A stretch of 33,505 bases of DNA from CAZMCC01 sp964564695 (GCA_964564695.1 CAZMCC010000039.1:1-33505), one strand, 5' to 3'; positions 1 through 9,311 are shown, counted from the stretch's first letter. The notes: generated from the letters alone by a model not told the origin. Numbers and translations: made by a program.

Positions 1-1
1 C

Positions 2-391
2 GAGGAGTTTCTCGCCGCGGAAGCCGATGCCGGGCGCCTGGACCTGAAGCTCAAGCCCCTTGCCGTGGAGGCGCTGCTGCACGGGCACTGCCACCAGAAG
101 GCCTTCGGCGCGATGCCGGCCGTGGAGAAAGCGCTGAAGCTGGTGCCCGATCTCAAGCTGCGCACGCTCGAATCAAGCTGCTGCGGCATGGCGGGCAGCT
201 TCGGCTACGAAGCCGAGCACTACGAGATGTCGATGAAGATGGGCGAAGCGAGCCTGCTCCCCGCGGTGCGCGAGGCCTCAGCCGAGACCCTGCTGGTGGC
301 CGGCGGCACGAGCTGTCGCCACCAGATCGAGCATGGCGCGCGGCGCGAAGCGCTGCACGTCGCCAGGGTTTTGGAAATGGCGTTGGTCTAG
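2..391 (+). CDS. C-terminal fragment of an Fe-S / FAD-linked oxidoreductase (CCG domain)
   Basis: Only the last ~129 codons are present; the frame is open to the left edge, so the start lies outside the window. The visible part is a cysteine-rich CCG domain, with HCHQKAF, then SSCCGMAGSFGYEAEHYE, then GGTSCRHQIEHG near the end. This arrangement is typical of the C-terminal iron-sulfur half of large FAD-linked dehydrogenases (YdiJ or D-lactate/D-2-hydroxyglutarate dehydrogenase type), where electrons from a 2-hydroxyacid pass to Fe-S clusters. The exact substrate cannot be told from this fragment. The wording of the motifs resembles proteobacterial members more than planctomycete ones, which is an impression and not a search result. 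It converges on the thioredoxin-like gene with 37 bases between stop codons. Confidence 0.8.
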   Translation, partial: EEFLAAEADAGRLDLKLKPLAVEALLHGHCHQKAFGAMPAVEKALKLVPDLKLRTLESSCCGMAGSFGYEAEHYEMSMKMGEASLLPAVREASAETLLVAGGTSCRHQIEHGARREALHVARVLEMALV

Positions 392-428
392 GTTTTGTGA
401 ACGGACTGGAAAACAGCGAAGCAGAAAA

Positions 429-980
429 CTATTTCCAAAGTTCAACGCTCTTGCCCCCGCCACGCAGCCGCTCGGCGCGCGCCTGCAGGTAGCGCTGGAA
501 CGAAGGTTCCTTGCGATACGCGCCGCTCGCCACGTAGTCGAGCGCGCTGGCGAGATGAAATGGGCGCACATAGGCCTCGGTGCGAAACGCCTCCCTGCCG
601 CGGTCGAACAGCACCAGCGTGGGCGTGTACACGACGCGCAGCTCCCGCGCCTGCGGCGCCGATAGCGTCAGGCGGTAGACCGTAAATTTCTCGATCAGGC
701 GGCGCACCTCCGGCCTGTGCAGCGCATCACGGTGCAGCTCGTCGCAGCCCGCGCAGTACGGAGTCTCGAACAGCAGCGCCACCGGCTTCGCGCCGCTCAG
801 GACGACGGGTGGCGCCGCGAAGAAAGCTTCGTCGTGCAGGCTGGCGCTGGCGGATTCCTTGATCGCGGTCTTGACGTACTCGTCGTAGGACACGATGTGC
901 CGCTTGGCGGGGTCGCCGAAGGGGGCGCTGGGGATGCGCTGGGTGAGGATGCCGGCAGAGAACTTGGGGGTGTAGGGCAC
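429..980 (-). CDS. Thioredoxin-fold protein, SoxW-like
   Basis: A 183-residue protein with a thioredoxin core. The redox motif CAGC lies at C76-C79 after a beta strand (VALLFETPY), and the cis-proline segment VVYTPTLVLFD has T119-P120. The C-terminal helix pair (FHLASALDYVASGAY, FQRYLQARAERL) is typical of SoxW-like thioredoxins, which reduce periplasmic proteins. There is no signal peptide or membrane anchor at the N-terminus, although such proteins are usually exported. The chosen start is GTG at 980, with GAGG about 10 bases upstream, so the gene could be complete. The frame also stays open upstream through the terminator at 1005-1047, so a truncated N-terminus at a join near 980-1005 is equally possible. 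The family fold is secure; its partner is unknown. Confidence 0.75.
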   Translation of the reverse strand: MPYTPKFSAGILTQRIPSAPFGDPAKRHIVSYDEYVKTAIKESASASLHDEAFFAAPPVVLSGAKPVALLFETPYCAGCDELHRDALHRPEVRRLIEKFTVYRLTLSAPQARELRVVYTPTLVLFDRGREAFRTEAYVRPFHLASALDYVASGAYRKEPSFQRYLQARAERLRGGGKSVELWK

Positions 981-1004
981 GGTGGCGGTACCTCGGTTGC
1001 GACG

Positions 1005-1047
1005 AAAAAGGCCCCGCCCGGATCCCTTGTGGGGGTGGGGCGGGGCC
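1005..1047 (-). terminator. Intrinsic terminator of the propeller-dockerin gene
   Basis: On the minus strand a 10-base stem GGCCCCGCCC (1038-1047) pairs perfectly with GGGCGGGGCC (1010-1019) and is followed at once by five T (1005-1009). It lies just after the stop of the dockerin gene at 1101, in the right orientation to end its transcript. Confidence 0.8.
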
Positions 1048-1100
1048 GATTCTAGCGATGGATGGACGTCGGTCCGGGGCGGTGCTCCGGACGCGGAAAA

Positions 1101-3592
1101 TCACCCGCAGCCGGCGGCGATGTCCTCGAACCAGGAGTTGATGAATTCGCCGACATCGGTGGAGTTGACAATGCCGTTGTTGTCCCAGTCGGAGATCAGG
1201 GTGCCGTCGACCTGATCCTGGAACCAGGCGTTGATGAACTCGCCGACGTCGGTGGAGTTGACGATGCCGTTGCCGTCGAAGTCGGCGGGGCACTTGCTGC
1301 CGCCGCTGATACCGACGAGGACTTCGACGGACTCGACGTCGCCGCACTTGGAGGTGAAGACGACGGTGTAGGTACCCGAGTCGGAGGGCTGCACGCCGGT
1401 GATGGTCAGGGACACGGGGAGCCCGTCGGTGGGCGAAGTAAGTGAGGCGGACGCGCCGCTCACGTCGCCGCCGCCGGCCGAAGCGCCACCGGGGCCGTCG
1501 GCGATGTCGACGCCGTCACGCTGCCACTGGAAGGAGACGCCGGTGTAGCCGCGCGATGCGGCGGCGGTGAGGGTGAGGGTATCGCCGGTGTTGCCGGACT
1601 GGGGCTCGGGCTGAATGCGGATGGTCGGGATGCCGGTGAAGGACCAGCGGGCAAAGTTGGCGTTGGGGAAGTTGCCGGCGCTGGAGAAGATGCCGGCCGC
1701 GGCGAGTTCGCCGTTGGGCAGGAGCGCGACGGCGCGGACGACGCCGGAGATGCCGACGCCGAGGGGTTGCCAGGCGGCGCCGTCCCAACGGGCGATGGCG
1801 CTGAAGTCGTCATCGAAGTAGCCGCCGGCGACGATCTCGCCGCTGGGGAGCTCGACGATGGAATACACCGCGCCGCCGTTGAGCCCGCCGCCGAAGGCGG
1901 ACCACGCGACGCCGTTCCATCGCGCGATGTTGTGGGCGGTCACGCCGCTGACGCTCAAGAACCCTCCGCCGATGAGGAGGTCTCCGTTGGAGAGCACCAT
2001 CGCCGTTTCGATCGGGCCGGCGGCGGTGCCGATGGTGATCCAGCTCGCGCCGTCCCAGACCTTGACCACGGAGCTGGCGGCGACGATATTGCCGTTGGGC
2101 AGCTGGGCGAGCGCAGTGGGGATGATGCCGGGGCTGCCCAGCGAGTTCCACTGCGTGCCGTCCCAGCGGGCGATGTGGTCGTAGGCCGAGCCGTCGAGGA
2201 AGGAGAAGGAGCCCGCGGCGACGATGTCGCCGTTGGCGAGCGTGAGGAGTTCCTGGATCTGGTTGTTGGCGTCCGAGAGGGTTCCGACGCGGAACCAGGG
2301 AAGCCCGTCGTTCCATCGGGCGATGCTCTTGGTGTACTCGACGCCGGCCATGGTGAAGTTGCCGACCGCGAAGACGGTGTCGTCTTGGCCGACGGCGAGG
2401 TCCCAGACGGTGTTGACGTCAAAGCCGGAGCCGACGGGGTTGAAGCCCAGGCCGTCCCAGCTTGCGACGCGGTTGAGGGCGGTTTCGCCGACCGAGATGA
2501 AGGAGCCGCCGAGGATGAGTTCGCCGGTGGCGCGGACGGCGAGTGAGGTGACGGAGGCGTCGAGGCCGTTGGCGACGGCGGACCATTCGGAGCCGTTCCA
2601 GACGCCGATGTTTTCGGCGCGGGCGGTGCCGACGTGGTCAAAGCCGCCGCCGACGACGACGCCACCGGGGATCGGAGCGATGCCGCTCCCGCTGCCGTCC
2701 GTACCCGCGCCCACGGCCGACCAGGTGGAGCCGTTCCAGACGGCGACGTCGTTGGCGGGGTTTCCGCCGGCCATGCTGAACTGGCCGCCGGCGTACAGGT
2801 CAGAGCCGATGAAGACCAGCGAGGTGGAGTTGGTGCCGGTGAGGCCGGTTCCCAGGGCGCTCCACGCCAGGCCGACCCAGCGGGCGACGCGCGAAGCGGG
2901 CGTGCCGCCGACGTTGGAGAACTCGCCGCCGGCGATCAGGTCGCCGCCGGGGGAGACGGTGAGCGCAAGGACGTCGGCATTGACGCCGATACTGCTGCCG
3001 ACGAACGCGGACCAGTTCGCGCCGTCCCAGCGGGCGATGCGGTTGACGGTGTTGCCACCGGCGGTCGTGAAATATCCGCCGGCGATGATGTCGGTACCGA
3101 GGAGGGCGAGGGCCTGGACGCCGGGGCTGACGCCGCCCATGCCGGTACCGAGAGCGGACCCTGTGGAGCCGTTCCAGCGGGCGATGCGAGAGGCGGGCGT
3201 GCCGCCGGCGCCGCTGAACATGCCCGCGGCGACGAGGTCGCCGTTGGACATGGTGCTACCGAGTAGACGACGACCGCGCCACCGGTGATTCCCGATCCGA
3301 GCTGGGCCCACTCGTTGGTGGTGGGATTCCAGGTGACGATGCGGCTGGCGATGCTTCCGCCAATGGTGGAGAACTGCCCGGCGAAGACGATGCGGGGGTC
3401 ATTGCCGCCGGGGCCGTCCTGGTCCCACGAGCCGACGTCGGCCACGAAGGCGTCGGCGCCGGGGACGCCGTCGCCAGGGAGCCACTGGGCGTCGCACTGG
3501 GCGTTGGCGGTGGAGGAGAGCGCCGCGATCGCCGTGAAGGCGGTCAGCGACGACAGAAGGGACCGACTGGACCGTTCTCTGCGCGTGGTCAT
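1101..3592 (-). pseudogene. Secreted beta-propeller/Ig-like GC-type dockerin protein, frameshifted near 3250
   Basis: The start at 3592 is preceded by GAGGAG at a good distance. It opens a signal peptide (MTTRRERSSRSLL, then a hydrophobic stretch ending ANAQC). The frame then carries the first propeller blades (IVFAGQFSTIGGSIASRIV) and runs out at VVVYSVA near 3255. The next frame picks up exactly there as TMSNGDLVAAGMF and runs on to 1101. Restoring one base in GTAGCACCATG (3249-3259) gives an 830-residue protein. Order: signal peptide; about a dozen blades of ~50 residues with the pattern IARWDG..W..LG / LPNGDIVAAG.F; an Ig-like domain (TIRIQPEPQSGNTGDTLTL to SDSGTYTVVF); then a two-loop dockerin (DFDGNGIVNSTDVGEFINAWF and DWDNNGIVNSTDVGEFINSWF). 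It would be exported and surface-anchored. Whether the frameshift is real or a sequencing error cannot be seen here. Confidence 0.85.
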
Positions 3593-3882
3593 GACGATGG
3601 ACTCCTCACGAAAAGCGACCCCGCCCCTGTTGATGTCCATGGTGCTGCGTCCGGCGGCCTTAGCCAGAGAACCAACCGACAACGAATGGCCGGTGGTCGT
3701 AAGTATTCGCGTCTGGGGCGCGTCGCGGTTCGGAAAACTCCCGGCTTGACCGTTTCGACCGAAAGCGGCGGGGTCGGACCCAGGGCGCGAGTGGTCGGTG
3801 AAATGAAATACCGGCGGCGTTGGTGCGCACGGGTGGGCCGACCGTTCCCCGAATTCAGGATCGGATCGTCCGGAACAGCCTG

Positions 3883-4407
3883 CTACTTCGACTTCACCCA
3901 GAACTGCTCCGGCACGGTCACAAAAGTTCCGCGGCCGTCGCGGACGAAGCGCAGGCCCTTCACGTTGCCCTCTCGGACGGCGATGGCGCGGAGCGAGTAG
4001 GGGCTTGGGGCACCCAGCTCGAACCAGTACTCGGCCGGGGCGTCGGGGTCGGCGCCGGGGGACTCGGCCGGGATCACCTGGGCCCGGACGACGGTGTGCT
4101 CGGCGGAGCGGTAGTGCCACAGCGGGGTGAGGGACGTTTCGGCACGCCGGCCGGGCTCGACCTCGAGGGTCGCGGCCTGGCGGAGCTTGCTGCCGCCCGA
4201 GTCGGTGTCGCCGGTGTCGCGCCCGCCGACCCAGTAGTGGACGGTCATGGGCGTGGTGGAGTCGTTGCGGAAGGCGACGGTCGGGCCGGCGACGCGTGTG
4301 GCCTCGCAGCCACCGCCGAAGAATGCGCACAGCGCGAGCACTGCGCATGAGGCGAGAGCGAAGGGTTGTCGAGTGGTGCGTGCGGGCGCGCGTCGCGTCG
4401 CGGTCAT
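3883..4407 (-). CDS. Putative lipoprotein of unknown function
   Basis: A 174-residue protein. The start at 4407 is fixed by a strong AAGGAGG about 8 bases upstream. The N-terminus has basic residues, a hydrophobic run, and FFGGGC with C34 as the likely lipidated cysteine; the lipobox is imperfect because G replaces the usual L/V/I at -3. The rest (VAFRNDSTTPMTVHYWVGG, then alternating hydrophobic strands to the C-terminus) looks like an all-beta domain. I do not recognise the family. It lies between two dockerin genes on the same strand, with its own ribosome site and about 170 bases of spacer upstream, so it is probably transcribed separately or weakly linked. Confidence 0.75.
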   Translation of the reverse strand: MTATRRAPARTTRQPFALASCAVLALCAFFGGGCEATRVAGPTVAFRNDSTTPMTVHYWVGGRDTGDTDSGGSKLRQAATLEVEPGRRAETSLTPLWHYRSAEHTVVRAQVIPAESPGADPDAPAEYWFELGAPSPYSLRAIAVREGNVKGLRFVRDGRGTFVTVPEQFWVKSK

Positions 4408-4471
4408 GGTCAACGCCTCCTTGCGTTCGGTTGGGATGGTACGCGGGGGGAGGTCGGGGGTTGAGCGCACG

Positions 4472-4491
4472 ACCGGCCCAAAGCGGCCGGT
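4472..4491. repeat. Perfect 7-base inverted repeat upstream of the lipoprotein gene
   Basis: ACCGGCC (4472-4478) and GGCCGGT (4485-4491) are separated by six bases. There is no T tract on either side, so it is not a simple terminator. It could be an operator or a leader hairpin of the lipoprotein gene that starts at 4407; function unknown. Confidence 0.4.
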
Positions 4492-4515
4492 AGTTGCACC
4501 CCTGGAGCGGCTCGG

Positions 4516-4549
4516 AAGAAATCGGGGGGCGGCCTGTCGGCCGCGCCCC
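4516..4549 (-). terminator. Probable terminator after the second dockerin gene
   Basis: On the minus strand GCGGCC-GACA-GGCCGC forms a hairpin (4529-4544), which can extend with flanking C and G runs. It is followed by CCCCCCGATTTCTT, a poor T tract. It lies about 30 bases after the stop codon at 4577. Confidence 0.4.
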
Positions 4550-4576
4550 GCGTGGAGTGCAGGGTGAAGGAGACGA

Positions 4577-6022
4577 TCAGGTGCCGCAGCGGGCTTCGTC
4601 GGTGGCGAACCAGGCGTTGATGAACTCGCCGACGTCGGTGGAGTTGGTCTGGCCGTCGCCGTTCCAGTCGGCGAGGGTGGAGAGGAAGGACTGGTCGGTG
4701 AAGTAGTCGTTGACGAGGTCGCCGACGTCGGTGGAGTTGGTGACGCCGTCGCCGTTCCAGTCGCCGGGGCAGCCGCCGCCGGTGGCGATCTTGATGATGG
4801 CTTCGACTTCGGCGCCGCCGGCGCTGGGCTGGATGTCGACTTCGACGAAGACGTATCCGGAGTCGTCGAGGTCGATGCCCTGGCTGGCGACGGTGGAGGT
4901 CTTGATCTCGTTGACGAGCCAGTCGCCGACGGTGTCGCCGTCCACGTCGATCTGGTCGCCGGTCTTGAGGATGCGCCGTGCGGAGACGTCGATGTTGGGG
5001 CCGTTGCCGAAGTAGAGGACCTGGTCGGCGGTGGTCCGGTAGCAGAAGACGACCTCGTCCTGGTTGTTGATGGCGACGCCGTTGACGACGTAGGAGTTGG
5101 TGATGGTGATGCCGTCGATGGCGACGCCGTTGCGGACTCGGATAGCTCCGTTGTAGACGACGACGTCGTTGCTGGGAGTGACGGTGGTGGTGGTGACGCC
5201 GCCCATGATCCAGTTGCCCTGGTTGTTGATGCCGACCTCGTCGAAGCTGGTCCAGTTTTCGCCGGCGCCGCCGCCGGTGGCGGTGCCTTCACGGAGCAGG
5301 ATGTCGGTGTTGTTGCGGGCGACGATGGTGTCGGTGGCGGTGGGCGGGACGAGCTGGATGACGTGGATGCGCTGGGAGCTGTTGTCGGCGACGTGGAAGG
5401 TGAAGTTGCTGCCGCCGGTGGCGATGGCGATGCCGGCGATGGTTTCGCCGCCCATGAAGACCTTGGAGATGACGCCGGTGACCGGGTCGCGGGTCCACAG
5501 GACGCGATTGGAGGTGGGGCCGGCGGGGTTGTCGTCGATGCCGCCCATCCAGTAGGAGCGCCCGTCGGGGCACATCTCGGGGCGGGAGTTGAAGATGGAG
5601 AACATGCCCTTGATGCCTGGGGCGGGGTCGCCCTCGGCGAGGATCATGCCGTCCTCGCCCCAGACGGCGTCGCGGCCGACGGCGGCGGTGGGCGAGTAAA
5701 TGAACGTGCCGCCGTTGCCGACGCCGGAGGTGCCTTCAACCCCGGTGAGCACGGGATCGGCGGAATTCGTGTTGCGCCAGATGATGCGGTTGTTGAAGAA
5801 GACGAAGCCGTCGGTGGGGCTGAGCACGCCGGTGAAGCCGCAGTGCCCGGTCTTGGTGGTGAAGGGGGTGTTGACGGTGCCGACGGTCGAGGCGCCGGCG
5901 CCCGGGGGGCTGTCGCCGCCCTTGACGATGATCGCGCCCGGGACGGTGATCTGGGCGCACAGGGTGGCGGGCAGAGCGGCGAGCCCGGCGAGGGCCGCGA
6001 CGACAAAAACGGAACGACTCAT
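4577..6022 (-). CDS. Secreted GC-type dockerin domain-anchored protein
   Basis: A 481-residue exported protein. I chose ATG 6022 over the earlier in-frame ATG at 6046 because GGAGG sits 8 bases before 6022 and a clean signal peptide (MSRSVFVVAALAGLAALP to LCA) begins there. The body is beta-rich with repeating phrases about an object's state (FFNNRIIWRNTN, GAGENWTSFDEVGINNQGNW, YVVNGVAINNQDEVVF). This resembles planctomycete repeat proteins of the DUF7453 kind; that assignment is tentative. The C-terminus holds two calcium-loop motifs, DWNGDGVTNSTDVGDLVNDYF and DWNGDGQTNSTDVGEFINAWF. No catalytic signature is visible. It is divergent from surE across a 127-base gap. Confidence 0.85.
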   Translation of the reverse strand: MSRSVFVVAALAGLAALPATLCAQITVPGAIIVKGGDSPPGAGASTVGTVNTPFTTKTGHCGFTGVLSPTDGFVFFNNRIIWRNTNSADPVLTGVEGTSGVGNGGTFIYSPTAAVGRDAVWGEDGMILAEGDPAPGIKGMFSIFNSRPEMCPDGRSYWMGGIDDNPAGPTSNRVLWTRDPVTGVISKVFMGGETIAGIAIATGGSNFTFHVADNSSQRIHVIQLVPPTATDTIVARNNTDILLREGTATGGGAGENWTSFDEVGINNQGNWIMGGVTTTTVTPSNDVVVYNGAIRVRNGVAIDGITITNSYVVNGVAINNQDEVVFCYRTTADQVLYFGNGPNIDVSARRILKTGDQIDVDGDTVGDWLVNEIKTSTVASQGIDLDDSGYVFVEVDIQPSAGGAEVEAIIKIATGGGCPGDWNGDGVTNSTDVGDLVNDYFTDQSFLSTLADWNGDGQTNSTDVGEFINAWFATDEARCGT

Positions 6023-6149
6023 ATAGGCATCCTCCATTGGGGGCACCCCTGTCGGGGCGCGGTGAAATTCGCGGACTGGCCAGTTTACTGAAAAACGCCC
6101 GGCGCGTCACCCGTGAAATGGCGGGATTAAGCCCGGCTACGCTGGCAAG

Positions 6150-7028
6150 ATGCGTGTTCTGCTTACCAACGACGATGGGATCCAGGCACCCGGGATCGCC
6201 GCGATGTACCACGCCCTGGCCGACACCTGGGGCGAGTTCGGTGTTCCGGTCGGGGGGGCGGGGACGACGGTTGAGTGCATCGCGCCGATGACCGTCCAAT
6301 CGGCGACGGGCCACGGCGTCACGTTCCACCAGCCGCTGACGGTCCGCAAGGAGGTGCTGTTTGGCACCGGCGACCACGGTGGCCGAAAGGGGGCGGTGCC
6401 CGAGGTGGTCGGGTTGGGCGTCGACGGGCGTCCGGCCGATTGCGTGAAGCTCGCGCTCTCGAGCCTGTGGCCGGAGAAGCACGGCGCGGGGTCACGCCCG
6501 GATCTGGTGATCAGCGGGATGAACTCGGGGGCGAACTGCGGGATCAACGTGATCTATTCGGGCACGGTGGCGGCGGCCCTGGAGGCGGCGTTCCTGGGCG
6601 TGCCGTCGATCGCGGTGAGCCTGCACATCGGGCCGGGCGGGATGCAGGCGGCGAAGTTTGGCGTGGCGGCGCGGTACGCGCGCCGGGTGATCGACGTGAT
6701 CCTCGCGTCAGGCCCGCTCGAGGCGCACTCGTGCCTGAGCATCAACGTGCCGATCACGGACCGCGAGTGGGCCAAGCCGGGGGAGTGGCCGGCGATCCGC
6801 GTGTGCCCGATGAACACGCACGGGCTGATTGACCAGTATGTGAAGCGGACGAATCCGTCGGGGGAGGCGTACTACTGGCCGTCGGGCCACGGACTGGATT
6901 TCCACGGGACCGAAGAGGGCAGCGACGTGGACTGGCTTTTGAAGCGGTGCGTGACGGTGACGCCGCTGATGTACGACCTGACGCGGCGCGGCGTGCTGGG
7001 GGAGTGGGCGCAGCGCATCGGGGGGTGA
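6150..7028 (+). CDS. surE: 5'/3'-nucleotidase SurE
   Basis: A 292-residue member of the SurE nucleotidase family, which removes phosphate from nucleoside monophosphates and is often tied to stationary-phase survival. The start MRVLLTNDDG places the metal-binding pair at D8-D9. S51 in VQSATGHGVTFH and N125 in ISGMNSGANCG fit the other metal ligands, and the family hallmark VIYSGTVAAALEAAFLGVP follows. It is somewhat longer than the ~250-residue E. coli enzyme, with extra residues near 30-40 and 70-95 and a longer C-terminus. It stands alone on its strand and converges on the HDOD gene. Confidence 0.93.
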   Translation: MRVLLTNDDGIQAPGIAAMYHALADTWGEFGVPVGGAGTTVECIAPMTVQSATGHGVTFHQPLTVRKEVLFGTGDHGGRKGAVPEVVGLGVDGRPADCVKLALSSLWPEKHGAGSRPDLVISGMNSGANCGINVIYSGTVAAALEAAFLGVPSIAVSLHIGPGGMQAAKFGVAARYARRVIDVILASGPLEAHSCLSINVPITDREWAKPGEWPAIRVCPMNTHGLIDQYVKRTNPSGEAYYWPSGHGLDFHGTEEGSDVDWLLKRCVTVTPLMYDLTRRGVLGEWAQRIGG

Positions 7029-7057
7029 TGCATCGGGGGGTGGTGCGGCGGATCGAC

Positions 7058-7074
7058 GTTCGATGCTCTCGAAC
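7058..7074. repeat. Small hairpin between convergent surE and HDOD genes
   Basis: GTTCGA (7058-7063) and TCGAAC (7069-7074) form a perfect six-base stem with a five-base loop in the 51-base gap between the two stop codons. There is no T tract, so a shared terminator role is only a guess. Confidence 0.3.
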
Positions 7075-7079
7075 GCGAA

Positions 7080-7964
7080 TCAGCTCATGACCTGCATCGC
7101 GTTGTCGACCGCGGCCGGGAGCTTGGCCATCAGCTCGTCGCACTTGGCCGGCGTGAGCTTCAGGTCGTCCAGAACGTCCTGCGGGATGTCGGTGGACACA
7201 AGGTCGAGCCGGAACGCGCCCGGGAGCGTGGCGACGAGGTGGTCGGCGATGCACACGACGCTCGCGAGCGTGCGGCACTCGGAGGGGAGCTGCAGCGGGT
7301 TGTGGTGGTGGCCGGTGACGTAGCCGAAGCTCTTGGGGAACTTCCACTTCTCGCACAGGGCCTTGCCGAAGTCCTGGTGGGTGGCGCCGAAGACTTCTTC
7401 CTCAGTCGCGAGCATGTCGATGGTGATCGGGGCGCCGGGCTTGGGGCAGATCTTGTTGACGACCTGCGCGAGCTTGTCGCGGCTGGCCTGCAGCTCGACG
7501 ACGATGCCGATGTCGTGGATGAGCCCGGCGAGGAAGGCCTCGTCGGCGAGCCCGAGGCGGATGGAGTCGGCGATCATCTTGCTCGCGGCGGCGACCGCCA
7601 TCGAGTGCGTCCACAGGTCCTTGGCGCTGAACGCCGGCGTCACGTCGCCGCCCTTGAAGAGCTTGGCGAGGCTGGCGGCGATCGCGATGTTCTTCACGGC
7701 ATTGAGGCCGAGCAGGACGATGGCGCGGTTGATCGAGGCGACCTGGCCGGGCAGGCCGTAGAAGGCCGAGTTGACGACCTTGAGCACGCGTGCGCACAGG
7801 GCCGGGTCGTTGGCGATGAGCGCGTGCAGGTCCTGGGCGGTGCTCTTGGGGTCTTCGACCAGGCGCACGATCTTCGCCGTGATCTCCGGGAGCGTCGCGA
7901 TGTGGCTGATTTCGCGGAGAGCGGATTGAACGGCCTGCTCCCGGGTCTGCATATCTACGGGCAT
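7080..7964 (-). CDS. HDOD-domain signalling protein
   Basis: A 294-residue cytoplasmic protein. The start at 7964 has GGAGAG about 5 bases upstream. Residues ~15-210 form an HDOD domain with the typical run VLKVVNSAFYGLPGQVASI, then IVLLGLNAVKNIAIAAS, then HSMAVAAASK and LIHDIGIVVE, so an HD-like pair is kept. A late GHHHNP motif is also usual for the family. HDOD proteins act in signalling, often close to cyclic-di-GMP, motility or stress control, and many are not enzymes. There is no attached GGDEF, EAL or receiver domain. No partner gene is adjacent apart from the nonulosonate locus upstream on the same strand, 90 bases away. Confidence 0.88.
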   Translation of the reverse strand: MPVDMQTREQAVQSALREISHIATLPEITAKIVRLVEDPKSTAQDLHALIANDPALCARVLKVVNSAFYGLPGQVASINRAIVLLGLNAVKNIAIAASLAKLFKGGDVTPAFSAKDLWTHSMAVAAASKMIADSIRLGLADEAFLAGLIHDIGIVVELQASRDKLAQVVNKICPKPGAPITIDMLATEEEVFGATHQDFGKALCEKWKFPKSFGYVTGHHHNPLQLPSECRTLASVVCIADHLVATLPGAFRLDLVSTDIPQDVLDDLKLTPAKCDELMAKLPAAVDNAMQVMS

Positions 7965-8054
7965 GGGGTCTCTCCAGGGCCTGATCGCCGCAACGTGGAT
8001 CGGGCCGCGCGCAGAGAGACTTGCGTTAAAGAAGGACCACCCGGCGGGGCGGGC

Positions 8055-9311
8055 CTAATAACTGTTGCGTTTGCGGATGAACCCGGGATCGCGGGGGTCG
8101 ATCTCGGCGAGGGCGGCCGCGATGCGCTCGCCGGCGGTGCCATCGCCGAAGGGGTGCGGCTTCCAGCGCGAGCGGCTGGCGTTGCGGGCCGCGTCGATGA
8201 TCGCGGGCAGGTCCGCGAGGCGGTCCTCGGGCGCGTCGGTCACGTTATCGGGGCGCTCGCGCCCCGCCTGGCGTGGGCCCACGTTGACCACTGGGAGCCC
8301 GACCGCGGCGGCCTCGATAAGACCCGACGAGCTGTTCCCGACGAGCACGCCGCGGGGGTTCTGGGCGAGCCGCTTGAGCAGGGCGATAAACGTTGGGCGT
8401 GGGACGTGCTCGACGGCCGTCCAGCGGCTCATGGATTCGGGGCGGTTCGAGCGGTCGAAGAGCTCGCCGACGACGATTTCGCGCCCGGGGTCGTGGTTGG
8501 GCGCGAGGCACAGGACGTTCCCCGCGATCACCCCGTCAACGGCTGCGGACACGGCTCCAACCAGGGCCCGTTCGCGCTCTTCCGGGAGGCCCGAGGGATG
8601 GATGAGCACGATGCACGAGGGATCGCCGAGAGCGGCGGCGTCGGCGTCGTCGAGGGCGGGGAAGTCGTCGAGCCCGTCGATCGCCGGTGAGCCGACGAGG
8701 CGGATCCGCTCGCGCGGTTCGCCCATCCGCTCGATGCGCCCGGCGCTGGTGGCGCTGGCGGCGAGGTGAAGGTGCGCGAGCTTGGTGATGGCGTGGCGCA
8801 TGGCCTCGTCGGCGATGCCCTCGGCCCGGTCGCCGCCGTGGATGTGCGCGACGCCGATCCCGCCGATGCTCGCGGCGGCGGCGGCGGCGAAGGCCTCGAT
8901 GCGGTCGCCGAGCACGACGACCCAGTCGGGGGCGATTGAAGCGAAGGCGCGAGCGAGGCCCTCGGTGCCTCGTCCCGTGGCGGCGGCGTCGGCGAGGCGG
9001 GTGATGCCGGCGCTGGCGCCGGGGTCCTGCATGGCCACCCGAGCGGCGACCGGGAACTGGGCCTCGACCTCGCGGGCGGTGTACGCGGGCGCAAGCAGAT
9101 GCGAGCCGCAGACGACGACGACGCGCTCGAGACGGGGATGGTCCTCGATGGCCCGGAGGACGGGTGTGAGCAGCCCGAACTCGGCCCGCGAGCCGGTCAC
9201 GACGCAGACGCGGCGCGGTGCGGACGATCTGCGGTGGGGGGCGGGCTCGACGGTCACGTGGGGAGGATACTCGGGTGGGCGGCCCGGCCGCACGCCGTCC
9301 GAGGCGGTCAT
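8055..9311 (-). CDS. neuC: UDP-GlcNAc 2-epimerase (hydrolysing), NeuC/LegG type
   Basis: A 418-residue protein of the GT-B-fold hydrolysing epimerase family, which turns a nucleotide-linked HexNAc into the free ManNAc-type sugar used by NeuB. Landmarks are VVTGSRAEFGLLTPVL near residue 40, VVLGDRIEAFAAA, AHIHGGDRAEG, LIHPSGLP, and near the C-terminus VGNSSSGLIEAAAVGLP. The N-terminus has ~30 extra residues rich in R and P. The start at 9311 overlaps the stop of the preceding small gene (ATGA), so translation is likely coupled. Its place beside neuB and neuA supports a nonulosonic acid pathway. Whether the donor is UDP-GlcNAc (sialic acid) or a bacillosamine-type sugar (legionaminic acid) cannot be read from sequence alone. 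Confidence 0.88.
   Translation of the reverse strand: MTASDGVRPGRPPEYPPHVTVEPAPHRRSSAPRRVCVVTGSRAEFGLLTPVLRAIEDHPRLERVVVVCGSHLLAPAYTAREVEAQFPVAARVAMQDPGASAGITRLADAAATGRGTEGLARAFASIAPDWVVVLGDRIEAFAAAAAASIGGIGVAHIHGGDRAEGIADEAMRHAITKLAHLHLAASATSAGRIERMGEPRERIRLVGSPAIDGLDDFPALDDADAAALGDPSCIVLIHPSGLPEERERALVGAVSAAVDGVIAGNVLCLAPNHDPGREIVVGELFDRSNRPESMSRWTAVEHVPRPTFIALLKRLAQNPRGVLVGNSSSGLIEAAAVGLPVVNVGPRQAGRERPDNVTDAPEDRLADLPAIIDAARNASRSRWKPHPFGDGTAGERIAAALAEIDPRDPGFIRKRNSY

Noticed and set aside
3245..3262. Programmed -1 frameshifting in the propeller-dockerin gene
   Set aside because: A -1 slip would give the right product, but GTAGCAC is not a slippery heptamer and no downstream structure stands out; an indel is simpler.
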